64,000 bases of DNA from Betaproteobacteria bacterium (GCA_016717855.1 JADKEV010000008.1:62001-126000), one strand, 5' to 3'; positions 34,662 through 47,573 are shown, counted from the first letter of the stretch. The notes: generated by a model from the letters alone, not told the origin. Numbers and translations are program-made.

Positions 34662-34945
34662 GGTGGTTTGCTCCGGCTTGAGGCTCGACGGGTCATGCGG
34701 TCGGAGAGACTGGCGTCAAGGCCGGCCCCGTTCGCGGACTCCGGCGCTGAGTCGGGCACGTCGGGACTGATTACGTGCACCCTCGTCACAGCGGCGAGGA
34801 CGTTTGTCCACCGCACGCCCACCGGACGCGTATCGTAATGCATGTGGAGGCAGAACGAAACCGCGTCCGGGATTGCGTCGCCACGCCCGCGGTGGTCGAG
34901 TAAACTGTGCGGCCAAACGCTCACAACGCACCAGGAGGAGAAACG
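34662..34945. other. Divergent promoter region deoC / aceE
   Basis: A 284-base gap between the starts of two divergent genes. A possible -10 (TAAACT, near 34901) precedes the aceE ribosome site AGGAGGAG. I see no clear operator palindrome such as a PdhR site. Confidence 0.4.
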
Positions 34946-37609
<2,664 letters not shown>

Positions 37610-37721
37610 ACGATCGCAGCAACGGCCGGGCCGCGGTGCAGCGTGGTCCGGCGCCGGAATCGAAGGGCCGGCTACGGCAGTCGCTCTCAACCGCGCGTCA
37701 AACCGGATTTGTGGGGGAAAC

Positions 37722-39324
37722 ATGGCAGCAAGCATTGAAGTGAAAGTGCCGGACATCGGGGACTTCAAGGGACATACCTGTGATCGAGATCATGGTGAAG
37801 GCGGGTGACCGGATCAAGGTGGAGGATCCGCTGATCTCGCTCGAATCGGACAAGGCGACGATGGAAGTGCCGGCGCCCGCCTCCGGCACGGTCAGGGAAA
37901 TCAAGGTCAAGGTCGGCGACAAGGTCTCCGCCGGAAGCCTGGTGCTTCTGCTCGATGCCGAAGGGCCCCCGCAGGTGGCGGCGCACGCGCCGACGCCGGT
38001 GGTGTCGCCGGCGCCGGCCGCGGCCAGCGCGCCCGGCGGCGTCGCCGAGGTGCGAGTGCCGGACATCGGCGACTTCAAGGACATCCCGGTGATCGAAATT
38101 TTGGTCAAGCCGGGCGACACGATCAGGGCCGAGGACCCGCTGGTGTCGCTGGAGTCCGACAAGGCGACGATGGACGTGCCCGCGCCTCTGGGCGGCGTCG
38201 TCCAGCAGCTCAAGGTCAAGGTGGGCGACAAGGTCTCCGAGGGCACGGTGATCCTCACGTTGCGCACAGGCAGCGGCGGCGCGCAACCAGTCGTGGCCGC
38301 AGCGGTGCCCTCGGCGTCGGCGGTCGCGACTGCGGCACCGGCGGCAGGCACGGCGGCACCCTCCGATAATTCGAGCCTGACCCCTTTTGCGGATGCGTAT
38401 GCGGGGCCGGGAGTGCGGAAGCTCGCGCGGGAGATGGGCGTGGACCTGCGCCGCGTGCAGGGCTCGGGCAACAAGGGACGGATACTGAAGGAGGACGTCG
38501 AGGCGTTCGCCAAGGGTGGCGCCGCGGCGCAGGAGACCAGGGCGGCGCCGGCGGCGGCGGCGGGCGGCGGCGTGGGGGGGATCGATCTGTTGCCGTGGCC
38601 GAAGATCGATTTCACGAAGTTCGGGCCGGTCGAAGTCAAGCCGCTGTCGCGGATCAGGAAAATCTCCGGCGCGAACCTGCATCGCAACTGGGTGATGATC
38701 CCGCACGTCACCAATCACGACGACGCGGATATCACCGAGCTGGAAGCTTTCCGCGTGCAGATGAACAAGGAGAACGAGAAGAACGAGAGGGCCGGCGTCA
38801 AGGTGTCGATGCTGGCGTTCATGATCAAGGCGGCCGTGGCGACGTTGAAGAAATTCCCCGAATTCAACGCCTCGCTCGACGGCGAGAACCTGATCGTCAA
38901 GCAGTACTACCACATCGGCTTCGCCGCCGACACGCCCAACGGCCTGGTCGTCCCGGTGATCCGCGACGCGGACAGGAAGGGCGTGATCGAGATCGCGCAG
39001 GAGATGGGCGACCTGGCCCGGCTCGCGCGCGATGGCAAGTTGAAGCCCGAGCAGATGCAGGGGGGCGGCTTCACCATCTCGTCGCTGGGCGGCATCGGCG
39101 GCATCTACTTCACGCCCATCATCAACGCGCCCGAAGTCGCGATCATGGGCGTGTGCAAATCGTTCTGGAAACAAGTGTCGGCCGACGGCAAGACTTCCGC
39201 ATGGCGGCTGATGCTGCCGCTGTCGCTGTCGTGGGACCACCGGGTCATCGACGGGGCCTCCGCGGCGCGCTTCAACAACCACTTTGCCAACCTGATGGCC
39301 GACATGCGGCGCATCCTGCTTTGA
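37722..39324 (+). CDS. aceF: Dihydrolipoamide acetyltransferase (E2), one extra G near the start
   Basis: E2 carries acetyl groups on lipoyl domains and forms acetyl-CoA. ATG 37722 opens MAASIEVKVPDIGDFK, after which GGG at 37769-37771 (two G expected) throws the frame. Removing one G restores DIPVIEIMVKAGDRIKVED. The protein of about 534 residues then has two lipoyl domains (lipoyl Lys in SLESDKATMEVPAPAS and SLESDKATMDVPAP), Ala/Pro linkers and the E1/E3-binding domain (GPGVRKLAREMGVDLRRVQG). The catalytic core carries SWDHRVIDGASAARF. The alternative start GTG 37780 would destroy the first lipoyl domain, so an insertion error is the better reading. Confidence 0.93.
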
Positions 39325-39335
39325 GAGAGCGAGAC

Positions 39336-41186
39336 ATGGCCAACACTCTGGAAGTCAAGGTACCCGACATCGGCGATTTCAAGGACATCCCGGTGATCGA
39401 GATCATGGTCAAGCCGGGCGACACGGTGAAGCCGGAGGATCCGCTGGTCAGCCTCGAATCCGACAAGGCGACGATGGACGTGCCCGCGCCCGCCGGCGGC
39501 GTCGTCAAGGAACTGAAGGTCAAGGTCGGCGACAAGGTCTCCGAAGGCTCGCTGATCATGCTGCTCGAGACGGCCGGCGCCGCAACGGCTGCCGCAGCGC
39601 CCGAGAAGAAGGCGCCGGCGGCTGCCGCGCCGGCATCGGCACCGTCGGCACAGGCGCCTGCTGTGGCTGCGTCCACCGCCAAGGCGTCGGCTGCAACGGC
39701 GCCGGCGAAGCCCGCCGCGGCGAGCGGCCCCACGCCCGCGTCGTACGCCGGCAACGTCGACATCGAATGCGAGATGATGGTGCTGGGCTCCGGCCCTGGT
39801 GGCTACTCCGCCGCGTTTCGCGCTGCGGACCTGGGCATGAAGACGGTGCTGGTCGAGCGCTACGCGACGCTGGGCGGCGTGTGCCTGAACGTCGGCTGCA
39901 TTCCGTCCAAGGCGCTGCTGCACACCGCGTCGGTGATGGACGAAGTGGCCGCCATGCCCGACCACGGCATCACGTACGGCAAGCCGCAGATCGATATCGA
40001 CAAGCTGCGCGCGTTCAAGGACGGCGTGGTGAAGAAGCTCACCGGCGGCCTCTCCGGGATGGCAAAGATGCGCAAGGTCGAGGTCGTGCACGGCGTGGGC
40101 ACCTTCCTCGATCCCTATCATCTCGAAGTCGAACTGCGCGACGCGGGCGGCAAGGCCACGGGCAGGAAAGTCGTCAAGTTCGCCAAGGCGATCATCGCCG
40201 CCGGTTCGCAGGCGGTGAAGCTGCCGTTCATGCCCGACGACCCGCGCGTCGTCGACTCCACCGGCGCGCTGCTGCTGGCCGGAATCCCCAAACGGATGCT
40301 GGTCGTCGGCGGCGGCATCATCGGGCTGGAAATGGCGACCGTGTATTCGACGCTGGGCACGCGGATCGACGTGGTCGAGATGCTGGACACGCTGATGACG
40401 GGCGCCGACCGGGACCTGGTCAAGGTGTGGGAAAAGGTCAACGCCAGGCGCTTCGACAACGTGATGCTCGGAACGAAGACCGTCGGCGCCGAGGCGACCA
40501 AGGCCGGCATCAAGGTCACCTTCGACGGGGCGAAGGCGCCGAAGGAAGCACAGGTCTACGACCTGGTGCTGGTCGCCGTGGGGCGCAGCCCCAACGGCAG
40601 GAAAATAGGCGCGGAGAAAGCCGGCGTCGCGGTGACCGAGCGCGGCTTCATCAACGTCGACAAGCAGATGAAGACCAACGTCCCGCACATCCATGCTATC
40701 GGCGACATCATCGGCCAGCCCATGCTGGCGCACAAGGCGGTCCACGAAGGTCATGTCGCCGCCGAGGCGGCGCACGGCGAGAAATCGTACTTCGACGCGC
40801 GGCAGATACCGTCGGTGGCCTACACCGATCCCGAGGTCGCGTGGGCCGGCAAGACCGAAGACCAGTGCAAGGCCGAGGGCATCAAGTACGGCAAGTCAGT
40901 GTTCCCCTGGGCCGCCAGCGGCCGCGCGATCGCCAACGGCCGCGACGAAGGCTTCACCAAGCTGCTATTCGACGAAACGACCCATCGCTGCATCGGCGGG
41001 GCTATCGTCGGCACCCACGCGGGCGACCTGATCGGCGAAGTCTGCCTCGCCGTCGAAATGGGCTGCGACCCGACGGACATCGGCAAGACCATCCATCCGC
41101 ATCCGACGCTCTCCGAGTCGGTCGGCATGGCCGCCGAACTGTTCGAGGGCGTCTGCACCGATCTGCCGCCGGTCAGGAAGAAGTGA
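39336..41186 (+). CDS. lpd: Dihydrolipoamide dehydrogenase (E3) with N-terminal lipoyl domain
   Basis: E3 reoxidises dihydrolipoamide with FAD and NAD+. This 616-residue form carries its own lipoyl domain (residues about 1-80, lipoyl Lys in SLESDKATMDVPAPAGG), then an Ala/Pro/Lys linker. The flavoprotein follows from VLGSGPGGYSAAFRAADLG, with the redox pair in GGVCLNVGCIPSKALLHT, NAD-binding VVGGGIIGLEMATVYSTLG and the active-site dyad HPHPTLSESVGMAAE. Lipoyl-E3 fusions are known in Neisseria and other betaproteobacteria. Its lipoyl domain is almost the same as the second one in the E2 gene. It lies 11 bases after aceF. Confidence 0.97.
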   Translation: MANTLEVKVPDIGDFKDIPVIEIMVKPGDTVKPEDPLVSLESDKATMDVPAPAGGVVKELKVKVGDKVSEGSLIMLLETAGAATAAAAPEKKAPAAAAPASAPSAQAPAVAASTAKASAATAPAKPAAASGPTPASYAGNVDIECEMMVLGSGPGGYSAAFRAADLGMKTVLVERYATLGGVCLNVGCIPSKALLHTASVMDEVAAMPDHGITYGKPQIDIDKLRAFKDGVVKKLTGGLSGMAKMRKVEVVHGVGTFLDPYHLEVELRDAGGKATGRKVVKFAKAIIAAGSQAVKLPFMPDDPRVVDSTGALLLAGIPKRMLVVGGGIIGLEMATVYSTLGTRIDVVEMLDTLMTGADRDLVKVWEKVNARRFDNVMLGTKTVGAEATKAGIKVTFDGAKAPKEAQVYDLVLVAVGRSPNGRKIGAEKAGVAVTERGFINVDKQMKTNVPHIHAIGDIIGQPMLAHKAVHEGHVAAEAAHGEKSYFDARQIPSVAYTDPEVAWAGKTEDQCKAEGIKYGKSVFPWAASGRAIANGRDEGFTKLLFDETTHRCIGGAIVGTHAGDLIGEVCLAVEMGCDPTDIGKTIHPHPTLSESVGMAAELFEGVCTDLPPVRKK

Positions 41187-41308
41187 CTCGCGTGCGGCAC
41201 GGGACTCACCCGCGCCGCACGGCCCGCCTCGAACGAAGCGTGGCGCGATCCCCCTGGGTGCGCCCACGCCACCCACCCTCCGCACCACACTGTGAAGATG
41301 AAGAAGCC

Positions 41309-43054
41309 ATGCCCAACCCACCCACCGATCCCACCCAGTTCCTGGCCACGCTGTTCCAGGCGGGACAGGACATGCTCCGCCCCACCATCGCACCCGGCGC
41401 GGACGCGGATTCCGCGGCGAACTCGAATTCCGCGGCACCCGCGGCGGACCTGGACCCGTTCGCCGCGCTAGCCGCGACCGCGAAGACGCTGGCCGAGATG
41501 CAGCAGGAGTACATCAGGCAGATGGCCGGCATGTGGCTGGCGCTGCCCGGACTGGCCGCGATGGTGCCCGGCGCGGCGCCCGCCAGCACCGACAAGCGCT
41601 TCGCCGGCGCGGCGTGGCAAGCCGATCCGCGGTTCGACGCGCTCACCAACGGCTACCTGTCGTACGCAAAGTTCCTGCAGAGCTCGGTCGAAGCCGCCGC
41701 GGTCGACGACAAGGCCAAGGACCAGATGCGCTTCGCGGTCCGCCAGTACATCGACGCGATGAGCCCGGCGAACTTCCTGGCCTCGAATCCGGAAGCGATC
41801 CAGCTCGCGCTGGAGACCGGCGGGCAGAGCCTGGTCGAGGGCATGGGCCTGTTCTTCAAGGACGCCGCCAAGGGCCGGGTGTCGATGACCGACGAGACCG
41901 CGTTCGAGGTCGGCGTGAATGTCGGCGTCACGCCGGGGTCGGTGGTGTTCGAGAACGAGCTGATCCAGCTCATCCAGTACGACGCGCAGTCCGCGACCGT
42001 GCACGAACGGCCGCTGGTCATCATCCCGCCGTGCATCAACAAGTACTACATCCTCGACCTGACGCCCGAGAACTCGTTCGTCCGCTACGCGGTGGAACAG
42101 GGCCACACCGTGTTCATGGCCTCGTGGCGCAACATCACGGCCGACCAGGGCGCGCTGACCTGGGACGACTATCTGCAGGATGGCGTGATGCGCGCGATCG
42201 ACGTCGCGCTGGACATCAGCGGCGCCGACCAGGTCGACACGCTGGGCTTCTGCATCGGCGGGACGCTGCTCGCCTCCGCGCTCGCGGTCATGCGCACCAA
42301 CAATGTCAAGAAGGTCGCCAGCGCGACCCTGCTGACGACGATGCTGGACTTCGCCGATCCCGGCGAGATCGGCGCGCTGTTGAGCGATGACAGCGTCGCC
42401 CAGCGGGAGAAAGCGATCGGCGGCGGCGGCGTGCTCGAAGGCAAGGACCTGGCGCTCGCGTTCTCCTCGCTGCGCGCCAACGACTTGATCTGGCCGTACG
42501 TGGTCAACAGCTACCTGAAGGGCAAGGCGCCGCCCGCGTTCGACCTGCTGTACTGGAACTCCGACGGCACCAACCTGCCCGGCCCGATGTTCTGCTGGTA
42601 CCTGCGCAACATGTACCTGGAGAACAACTTGCGCGAGCCGGGCAAGACGCTGCAGTGCGGCGTGCCGGTCGACCTGGCCGAGGTCGACATGCCGGCGTTC
42701 GTCTATGCGTCGAAGGAAGACCACATCGTTCCGTGGAAGAGCGCGTATGCCTCCACCGGGCTGCTGGGCGGCGACGTCACGTTCGTGCTGGGCGCCAGCG
42801 GACATATCGCCGGCGTCGTCAATCCACCTTCGAAGAACAAGCGCAACTACTGGGCGGGCGGCACATTGGGCGGCGATCCCGCGCGGTGGCTGGATACCGC
42901 GCAAAGCGTGCCGGGCAGCTGGTGGCCGGTGTGGAGCGCCTGGCTGGCCACCCACGCCGGGTCCAGGGTCGCGGCGCCCAAGGCGCCCGGCAACCGGAAA
43001 TACAAGCGGATCGAGCCGGCGCCGGGCCGCTATGTCGTGGCCAAGGCGGCTTGA
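41309..43054 (+). CDS. phaC: Class I poly(3-hydroxyalkanoate) synthase
   Basis: PhaC polymerises hydroxyacyl-CoA into storage granules. It has 581 residues. The lipase-like box is GFCIGG with the catalytic Cys near residue 315. The Asp is in SKEDHIVPWKSAY and the His in GASGHIAGVVNPPSKNKRNY. The N-terminal domain is of class I type (SNPEAIQLALETGGQSLVEG, NPFVxx-like segments, PPCINKYYILDLTPENSFV). The extra Ser/Ala/Asp-rich stretch at residues 25-50 is poorly conserved. It follows lpd by 122 bases, placing polymer synthesis beside the acetyl-CoA source. phaA and phaB are not in the window. Confidence 0.96.
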   Translation: MPNPPTDPTQFLATLFQAGQDMLRPTIAPGADADSAANSNSAAPAADLDPFAALAATAKTLAEMQQEYIRQMAGMWLALPGLAAMVPGAAPASTDKRFAGAAWQADPRFDALTNGYLSYAKFLQSSVEAAAVDDKAKDQMRFAVRQYIDAMSPANFLASNPEAIQLALETGGQSLVEGMGLFFKDAAKGRVSMTDETAFEVGVNVGVTPGSVVFENELIQLIQYDAQSATVHERPLVIIPPCINKYYILDLTPENSFVRYAVEQGHTVFMASWRNITADQGALTWDDYLQDGVMRAIDVALDISGADQVDTLGFCIGGTLLASALAVMRTNNVKKVASATLLTTMLDFADPGEIGALLSDDSVAQREKAIGGGGVLEGKDLALAFSSLRANDLIWPYVVNSYLKGKAPPAFDLLYWNSDGTNLPGPMFCWYLRNMYLENNLREPGKTLQCGVPVDLAEVDMPAFVYASKEDHIVPWKSAYASTGLLGGDVTFVLGASGHIAGVVNPPSKNKRNYWAGGTLGGDPARWLDTAQSVPGSWWPVWSAWLATHAGSRVAAPKAPGNRKYKRIEPAPGRYVVAKAA

Positions 43055-43165
43055 GACACATGATGCTGCGCGGGCGGGCGGGCCAAACACTGCCGCGCCA
43101 GCCCCAAACGGAGTAACCTAACAGCGGCGACGCGCACGTCGTCGCACCGACAAAAGGAGTTGGAA

Positions 43166-43978
43166 ATGCTCAAGCTGCCTATCGATCAGGATGAACTGCT
43201 CAGGAAGATGACCGCCGAAGCGGTCAAGAAAGGCGAGGAAGTCCGCGCCACGGTCCGCGACCTGACGCTGAAGTCGTTACACGGACGCGAGATGACGCTG
43301 GCGCAGATCAAGGGCGCGCTGCGCGCGGTGACCGAAGGCGTCAACGTCGGCGTGGCGAACACCTCGATGGATGCGGAAAAACTCCTGACCGACGCGCTCG
43401 CCGGCATGGACGATGCGCTGCTCAAGGCGGTCGAGGCGAACCGGGTCGCGCTGCAGAAACTGACCGACGAAGGCCACAGCTTCGAAGACTCGAAGATGAA
43501 AAAGGCGCTGGACGAACTCGAGCGCTACGAAGACACATTCCTGCGCACGGTCAAGCAGGCATCCGCCGGCGCCTCCGAAAAGGTCCAGGCGCAGTGGGCG
43601 GGCGTCCTCAAATCCACGAAGATGGCGGGCACCGATACCGGCGCCAAGGTGGCGGCGACGGTCGAGCAATACGCCACGCAGTTCCAGTCGGCCATCCGCG
43701 ACTCGCGCACCGCCGGACTCAAGGCCGCCCACGCGATGACGCGCAACTACGCGACGCTGGTCAGCGGCGTCCTGATCGGACTCTCCGAGGCGCTGCGGCA
43801 ATCGGGCACCGGCAAGGCGAAGGCCGCCGCGCCGGCGGCGGCGGCCAGGCCCGCGGCGAAACCGGCTGCGAAGAAGGCTGCGAAGCCGGCCGCGAAGAAG
43901 GCTGCGAAGAAGGCTGCGAAAAAACCGGCCGCGAAGAAACCCGCCGCCAAGAAAGCCGCTGCGAAGAAACGGAAGTAA
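43166..43978 (+). CDS. Phasin-like protein with histone H1-like Lys/Ala tail
   Basis: This 270-residue helical protein starts at ATG 43166, with GGAG six bases upstream. The first 200 residues are amphipathic and lack cysteine (EMTLAQIKGALRAVTEGVNV, NRVALQKLTDEGHSFEDSKM). The last 55 are an AAKKPAAKK-type low-complexity tail. A position directly after phaC and a tail of this kind recall PhaF/PhaM, which bind granules to DNA and share granules at division. The N-terminal domain may belong to a separate uncharacterised family; I cannot confirm homology to phasins by eye. The role is inferred from context and composition. Confidence 0.65.
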   Translation: MLKLPIDQDELLRKMTAEAVKKGEEVRATVRDLTLKSLHGREMTLAQIKGALRAVTEGVNVGVANTSMDAEKLLTDALAGMDDALLKAVEANRVALQKLTDEGHSFEDSKMKKALDELERYEDTFLRTVKQASAGASEKVQAQWAGVLKSTKMAGTDTGAKVAATVEQYATQFQSAIRDSRTAGLKAAHAMTRNYATLVSGVLIGLSEALRQSGTGKAKAAAPAAAARPAAKPAAKKAAKPAAKKAAKKAAKKPAAKKPAAKKAAAKKRK

Positions 43979-44059
43979 CACCGGGTGTCGCGCCCGTGCG
44001 CACGGGTTACCCGCGCCTGAGCGCGGCGCGCCGCGGTGTGCGGGCTGACGCCGGCGCGC

Positions 44060-45847
44060 ATGGCCGCTAGGGCGCCCGGCGCGTCCGCGCGGCTGCACCG
44101 CGTCCTGCCGTTCCTGCGCTGGTGGCCGCTGGTCGACCGGCGCACGACGCGCGCCGACCTGCTCGCCGGGCTGACCGGCGCAATGCTGGGCCTGCCGCAG
44201 GGCGTCGCCTTCGCGATACTGGCCGGTCTGCCGCCGCAGTACGGCCTGTACGCGGCGATGGTGCCGCCCGTGTTGTCGGCGCTGTTCGGGTCGAGCCTGC
44301 ACATGATCGCCGGGCCCACCAACGCGGTCGCGATCCTGATCTTCGCGAGCCTGAGCCCGCTCGCGGCGCCGGGCTCGCCCGACTACATCAGCCTGGTCCT
44401 CACCGTCGCCTTCCTGACCGGCGTGTTCGAACTCGCGATGGGAATCGCTCGGTTGGGCGCGCTGGTCAACTTTGTCTCGCACACCGTCATCATCGGCTTC
44501 AGCGCGGGCGCCGCGGTGCTGATCGCCTCTTCGCAGATCAAGAGCTTTTTCGGCATCGCGGTTCCCGCCGACGCGTCGTTTCTCGAGACGCTGCGCCAGC
44601 TGGTCCTGCAGGCGGGGCACATCAATCCGTACGTGACCGCCGTCGGCGTGTTCACGCTGCTCGCGGGGATCTTCGCCCGTCGCTTCGTGCCCAGGATCCC
44701 GTTCATGATCAGCGCCACCGTGCTGGGCGCGCTGTTCGCGTGGGGGCTCAGCGCATGGTTCGGCGCCGCTGCGACCGGCATCGCGACCGTGGGCGCCCTG
44801 CCCTCGCAGCTGCCGCCGCTGTCGCTGCCCGACCTGTCGCTGGAGAGCATCCGCAAGGCCGCGCCCGTCGCACTGGCCACGACCATCCTGTCGCTGACGC
44901 TTGCAGTCACCATCGGCCGCTCGCTGGCGGTCAAGTCGGGCCAGCGCATCGACAGCAACCAGGAGTTCATCGGCCAGGGCCTGTCCAACATCGCCGGCAG
45001 TTTCTTCTCCTCGTACCCGTCCGCCGGATCGATGAACCGGAGCAGCGCGAACTACGAAGCGGGCGCGGCGACGCCGATGGCCTGCGTCTACTCGTCGCTG
45101 TTCCTGGTGGCGATCGTGCTGCTGGTGGCGCCGCTGGCCGACCATCTGCCGCTGGCGTCGGTCGCGGCGATGCTGTTCCTGATCGCGTACAGCGTGATCG
45201 ACCTCCGCCAGATGCGGGCAATACTGAAGACCAGCCGGCCCGAGTCGGCCGTGATGCTGGTCACGCTATTCGCCGCGCTCTTCCTCGGATTGCAGACTGC
45301 GATCTACGCCGGCGTGCTGCTCTCGCTGATGCTGTTCCTCAACCAGGCGGCGCGGCCCGGCATCCGCGACGTGAAGCCGGAACCGCGCGCGACCACTTTC
45401 CTGCTCGACGCCGACACCGGCCTGCCCGACTGCCCGCAACTGAAGATGCTGCGCATCAACGGCTCGATCTTTTTCGGCGCGGTCGAACATGTGGAGCAGG
45501 CGCTCCAGGATGTCGACCACGCCAATCCCCGGCAGAAGCACCTGCTGATCGCCGCCAGCGGCATCAACATCGTCGACATCTCCGGGGCGGAAATGCTGGC
45601 CCGCGAGGCGCGGCGGCGGACGAAACTGGGCGGCGGGCTGTACCTGCACTTCGTCAAGGACGCGGTGCGCGACTTCCTGCGGCGCGGCGGCTATCTGCGC
45701 GACATCGGCGAGAAGAACCTGTTCTGGCCGACCGACGACGTGATCGACGCGATCTACCCGAAGCTCGACACGGAGATCTGCCGAGGGTGCCAGGCGAGGA
45801 TCTTCCGGCAGTGCAAGGTGGCGTTACCGGATGGGGAGATGCGCTGA
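44060..45847 (+). CDS. SulP-family anion transporter with STAS domain
   Basis: This is an inner-membrane permease of about 595 residues, probably for sulfate, bicarbonate or another anion. The SulP signature region is near the start (GLTGAMLGLPQGVAFAILAG, LPPQYGLYAAMVPPVLSALF). About twelve hydrophobic segments follow. The cytoplasmic STAS domain (LPDCPQLKMLRINGSIFFGA, LLIAASGINIVDISGAEMLA) is at the C-terminus, with a Cys-bearing tail (CRGCQARIFRQC). ATG 44060 is preferred to GTG 44036. The substrate cannot be inferred from the neighbours. Confidence 0.92.
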   Translation: MAARAPGASARLHRVLPFLRWWPLVDRRTTRADLLAGLTGAMLGLPQGVAFAILAGLPPQYGLYAAMVPPVLSALFGSSLHMIAGPTNAVAILIFASLSPLAAPGSPDYISLVLTVAFLTGVFELAMGIARLGALVNFVSHTVIIGFSAGAAVLIASSQIKSFFGIAVPADASFLETLRQLVLQAGHINPYVTAVGVFTLLAGIFARRFVPRIPFMISATVLGALFAWGLSAWFGAAATGIATVGALPSQLPPLSLPDLSLESIRKAAPVALATTILSLTLAVTIGRSLAVKSGQRIDSNQEFIGQGLSNIAGSFFSSYPSAGSMNRSSANYEAGAATPMACVYSSLFLVAIVLLVAPLADHLPLASVAAMLFLIAYSVIDLRQMRAILKTSRPESAVMLVTLFAALFLGLQTAIYAGVLLSLMLFLNQAARPGIRDVKPEPRATTFLLDADTGLPDCPQLKMLRINGSIFFGAVEHVEQALQDVDHANPRQKHLLIAASGINIVDISGAEMLAREARRRTKLGGGLYLHFVKDAVRDFLRRGGYLRDIGEKNLFWPTDDVIDAIYPKLDTEICRGCQARIFRQCKVALPDGEMR

Positions 45848-45926
45848 GGCGGCGGGGCGTCGTAGTGCGCGGGCGGGGTGGCGAGTGTCGATCTGACGTT
45901 GCGCGGGGAATTCAAAAGCCGCGACA

Positions 45927-46712
45927 TCAGGTTGCGGCGGTCGTCGACCGCAATTTGACAGCGCCAACCAGTGCTATGCCGAGTGCAAGTGCAACCAGAA
46001 CGAACGTCGAAAGCGTTGGAATATTCGGGACAGGGAGCAACAACATCCCGGCAACGACTGCCAGGGCCTCGCGAGCTATCGGGTCATACCCTTGATGCAC
46101 GCCAGTAAGGTAGGCGGCAGCCGACGCAGTCAACGGAATTGAAATAACGGTCCCTTGGTCCTGAGGGACCATTGTTCGCGATCCCAAGACTGTACCGGTC
46201 TCGATCTGCTCGAATTGAGCCATCGTACCGCCCCCGAGGAATGCGCCCTCGTCTCCTGGCAGCACCCTCTTGACGACAAAGCTCGCACTTCCTTGCGGCA
46301 GATAGATCGATCCCAACGGCCCGCTCTGGGCAGGAACCGAAATGAGCAAAGTCGCTGAGGTGATGGTCGAATAACCGCCCCCGGATAGAATAAAGGCGAA
46401 CCAGTTCCTGAGCTCAAGACTGCGCAGGCACTCCGGGGGACTACAAAACCCTACCATGTACGATGACCCATTCGTATTGCCGACAGGATTACCATCTGAA
46501 CCGATGTTCCCGCGCGCAAACGTTGTAAGCGTTCTTGGACCAGTGTCCGTCATCAGCTGCAACTGCACCACGCAGTCGGGGCATGACTGCGAATCGCTGA
46601 AGGCAAATGCAAGGCCAGTGGCCACCGCGGGTGTCGCAAACGTCAATACCGGGACCACCGCCAGGACACAAATTGCCTTGAGGAGGTGATTGATAAGGAG
46701 TGGCATGGTCAT
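45927..46712 (-). CDS. Secreted IPTL-CTERM protein
   Basis: This exported protein of 261 residues is predicted to be processed at its C-terminus by an exosortase-like system. The signal peptide is MTMPLLINHLLKAICVLAVV. The end shows the sorting signal: IPTLSTFVLVALALGIALVG followed by a basic AVKLRS tail, the IPTL-CTERM pattern. The body has four early cysteines (SQSCPDC, CSPPEC) and looks beta-rich; I do not recognise a catalytic domain. I take ATG 46712, because longer starts add residues before the signal peptide. Base composition is lower in GC than its neighbours, which hints at transfer. Confidence 0.75.
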   Translation of the reverse strand: MTMPLLINHLLKAICVLAVVPVLTFATPAVATGLAFAFSDSQSCPDCVVQLQLMTDTGPRTLTTFARGNIGSDGNPVGNTNGSSYMVGFCSPPECLRSLELRNWFAFILSGGGYSTITSATLLISVPAQSGPLGSIYLPQGSASFVVKRVLPGDEGAFLGGGTMAQFEQIETGTVLGSRTMVPQDQGTVISIPLTASAAAYLTGVHQGYDPIAREALAVVAGMLLLPVPNIPTLSTFVLVALALGIALVGAVKLRSTTAAT

Positions 46713-46864
46713 TGGCGAGATTTCCTTCCAGCGAGCAACGGCGCACCCGCGTACGCTGGGATGTGCACCGACGTGATGGCTGAATGGACTCGCAACGGTG
46801 CATTTAATCACACATGGCAATCATCCATGTTGAGATGGATCAACGAGGTGGGAGGGGAAACAGT

Positions 46865-46886
46865 GGCCAGGCTCAAGAGCCTGGCC
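46865..46886. terminator. Perfect 10-bp hairpin GGCCAGGCTC-AA-GAGCCTGGCC
   Basis: This lies between the IPTL-CTERM gene start and the ORF6N gene stop, near a GACCCCGATTTGACACTGGC repeat-like motif. No U-tract follows on the plus strand; it may be part of a small mobile remnant. Confidence 0.4.
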
Positions 46887-46945
46887 CCCGGTCTACTTTG
46901 ACCCCGATTTGACACTGGCCACCAATGGCTCTCGCAAGTGCCGGT

Positions 46946-47497
46946 TCATTTCTTTTTCGTCTCTTCGTGCACGAAGCCCATCGGGTGCTTGGCCGGCGCG
47001 GGTGGTGGTGTCATCAGTTGGCGGATGGTGTTGATGATGCCGGCGATGGCCTGGTCGTGCGTGGTGAGTTTGTGCACGATGCGCTGCTCCAGTTCGGTGA
47101 GGCGCTGGGCGAGTTCCTGGTGCGAGGCGGCTAGTCCGCGCAACTGCACGAAGGCGCGCACGACGTACACGCTCATCTCGATGGCGCGCGGGGAATTGAG
47201 GACGGTCGCCGCCATGATGGCGCCGTGCTCGGTAAAGGCGAGCGGCAGCTTGCGCCGGCCGCCCCAACTTGATGTCGCAGATTGCGACTTCAAGTGCGCG
47301 AACTCGGCAGTGGTGAGCTCCAACAAAAAATCGGCCGGAAAACGTTCCTGGTTGCGCCGCACCTGTTCATTCAAGCGCCGCGTTTCCACGCCGTACAAGG
47401 CGGCGAGCGTGCTGTCGAGCACGACATTGAGGCCGCGAAGAATGAGGATCTGTGCGCGGATTGTCTCGAGCGGGATGGCGGACTGTTTGGCTGTCAT
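46946..47497 (-). CDS. ORF6N-domain DNA-binding protein
   Basis: This 183-residue protein has the phage-derived ORF6N domain (KilA-N related): ILILRGLNVVLDSTLAALYG, VETRRLNEQVRRNQERFPAD, FLLELTTAEFAHLKSQ and LPLAFTEHGAIMAATVLNSP. The C-terminal half has a coiled-coil stretch (HQELAQRLTELEQRIVHKL) and a Lys end. Such genes are common in mobile islands and often stand alone, with suggested regulatory or defence roles. It neighbours a decayed toxin-antitoxin locus, so this stretch looks like accessory DNA. Confidence 0.9.
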   Translation of the reverse strand: MTAKQSAIPLETIRAQILILRGLNVVLDSTLAALYGVETRRLNEQVRRNQERFPADFLLELTTAEFAHLKSQSATSSWGGRRKLPLAFTEHGAIMAATVLNSPRAIEMSVYVVRAFVQLRGLAASHQELAQRLTELEQRIVHKLTTHDQAIAGIINTIRQLMTPPPAPAKHPMGFVHEETKKK

Positions 47498-47573
47498 GCC
47501 GTGGGGCAGCAGCGCTCGCTGCTACGGTTGTGCAGGGAGTAATTTATAGGAAATGGCCTGTTCATCGGGACGA

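Noticed and set aside
43850..43975. Tandem DNA repeat GCGAAGAAGGCTGC at the 3-prime end of the phasin-like gene
   Set aside because: It is explained by the Lys/Ala coding tail; no separate repeat element is needed.
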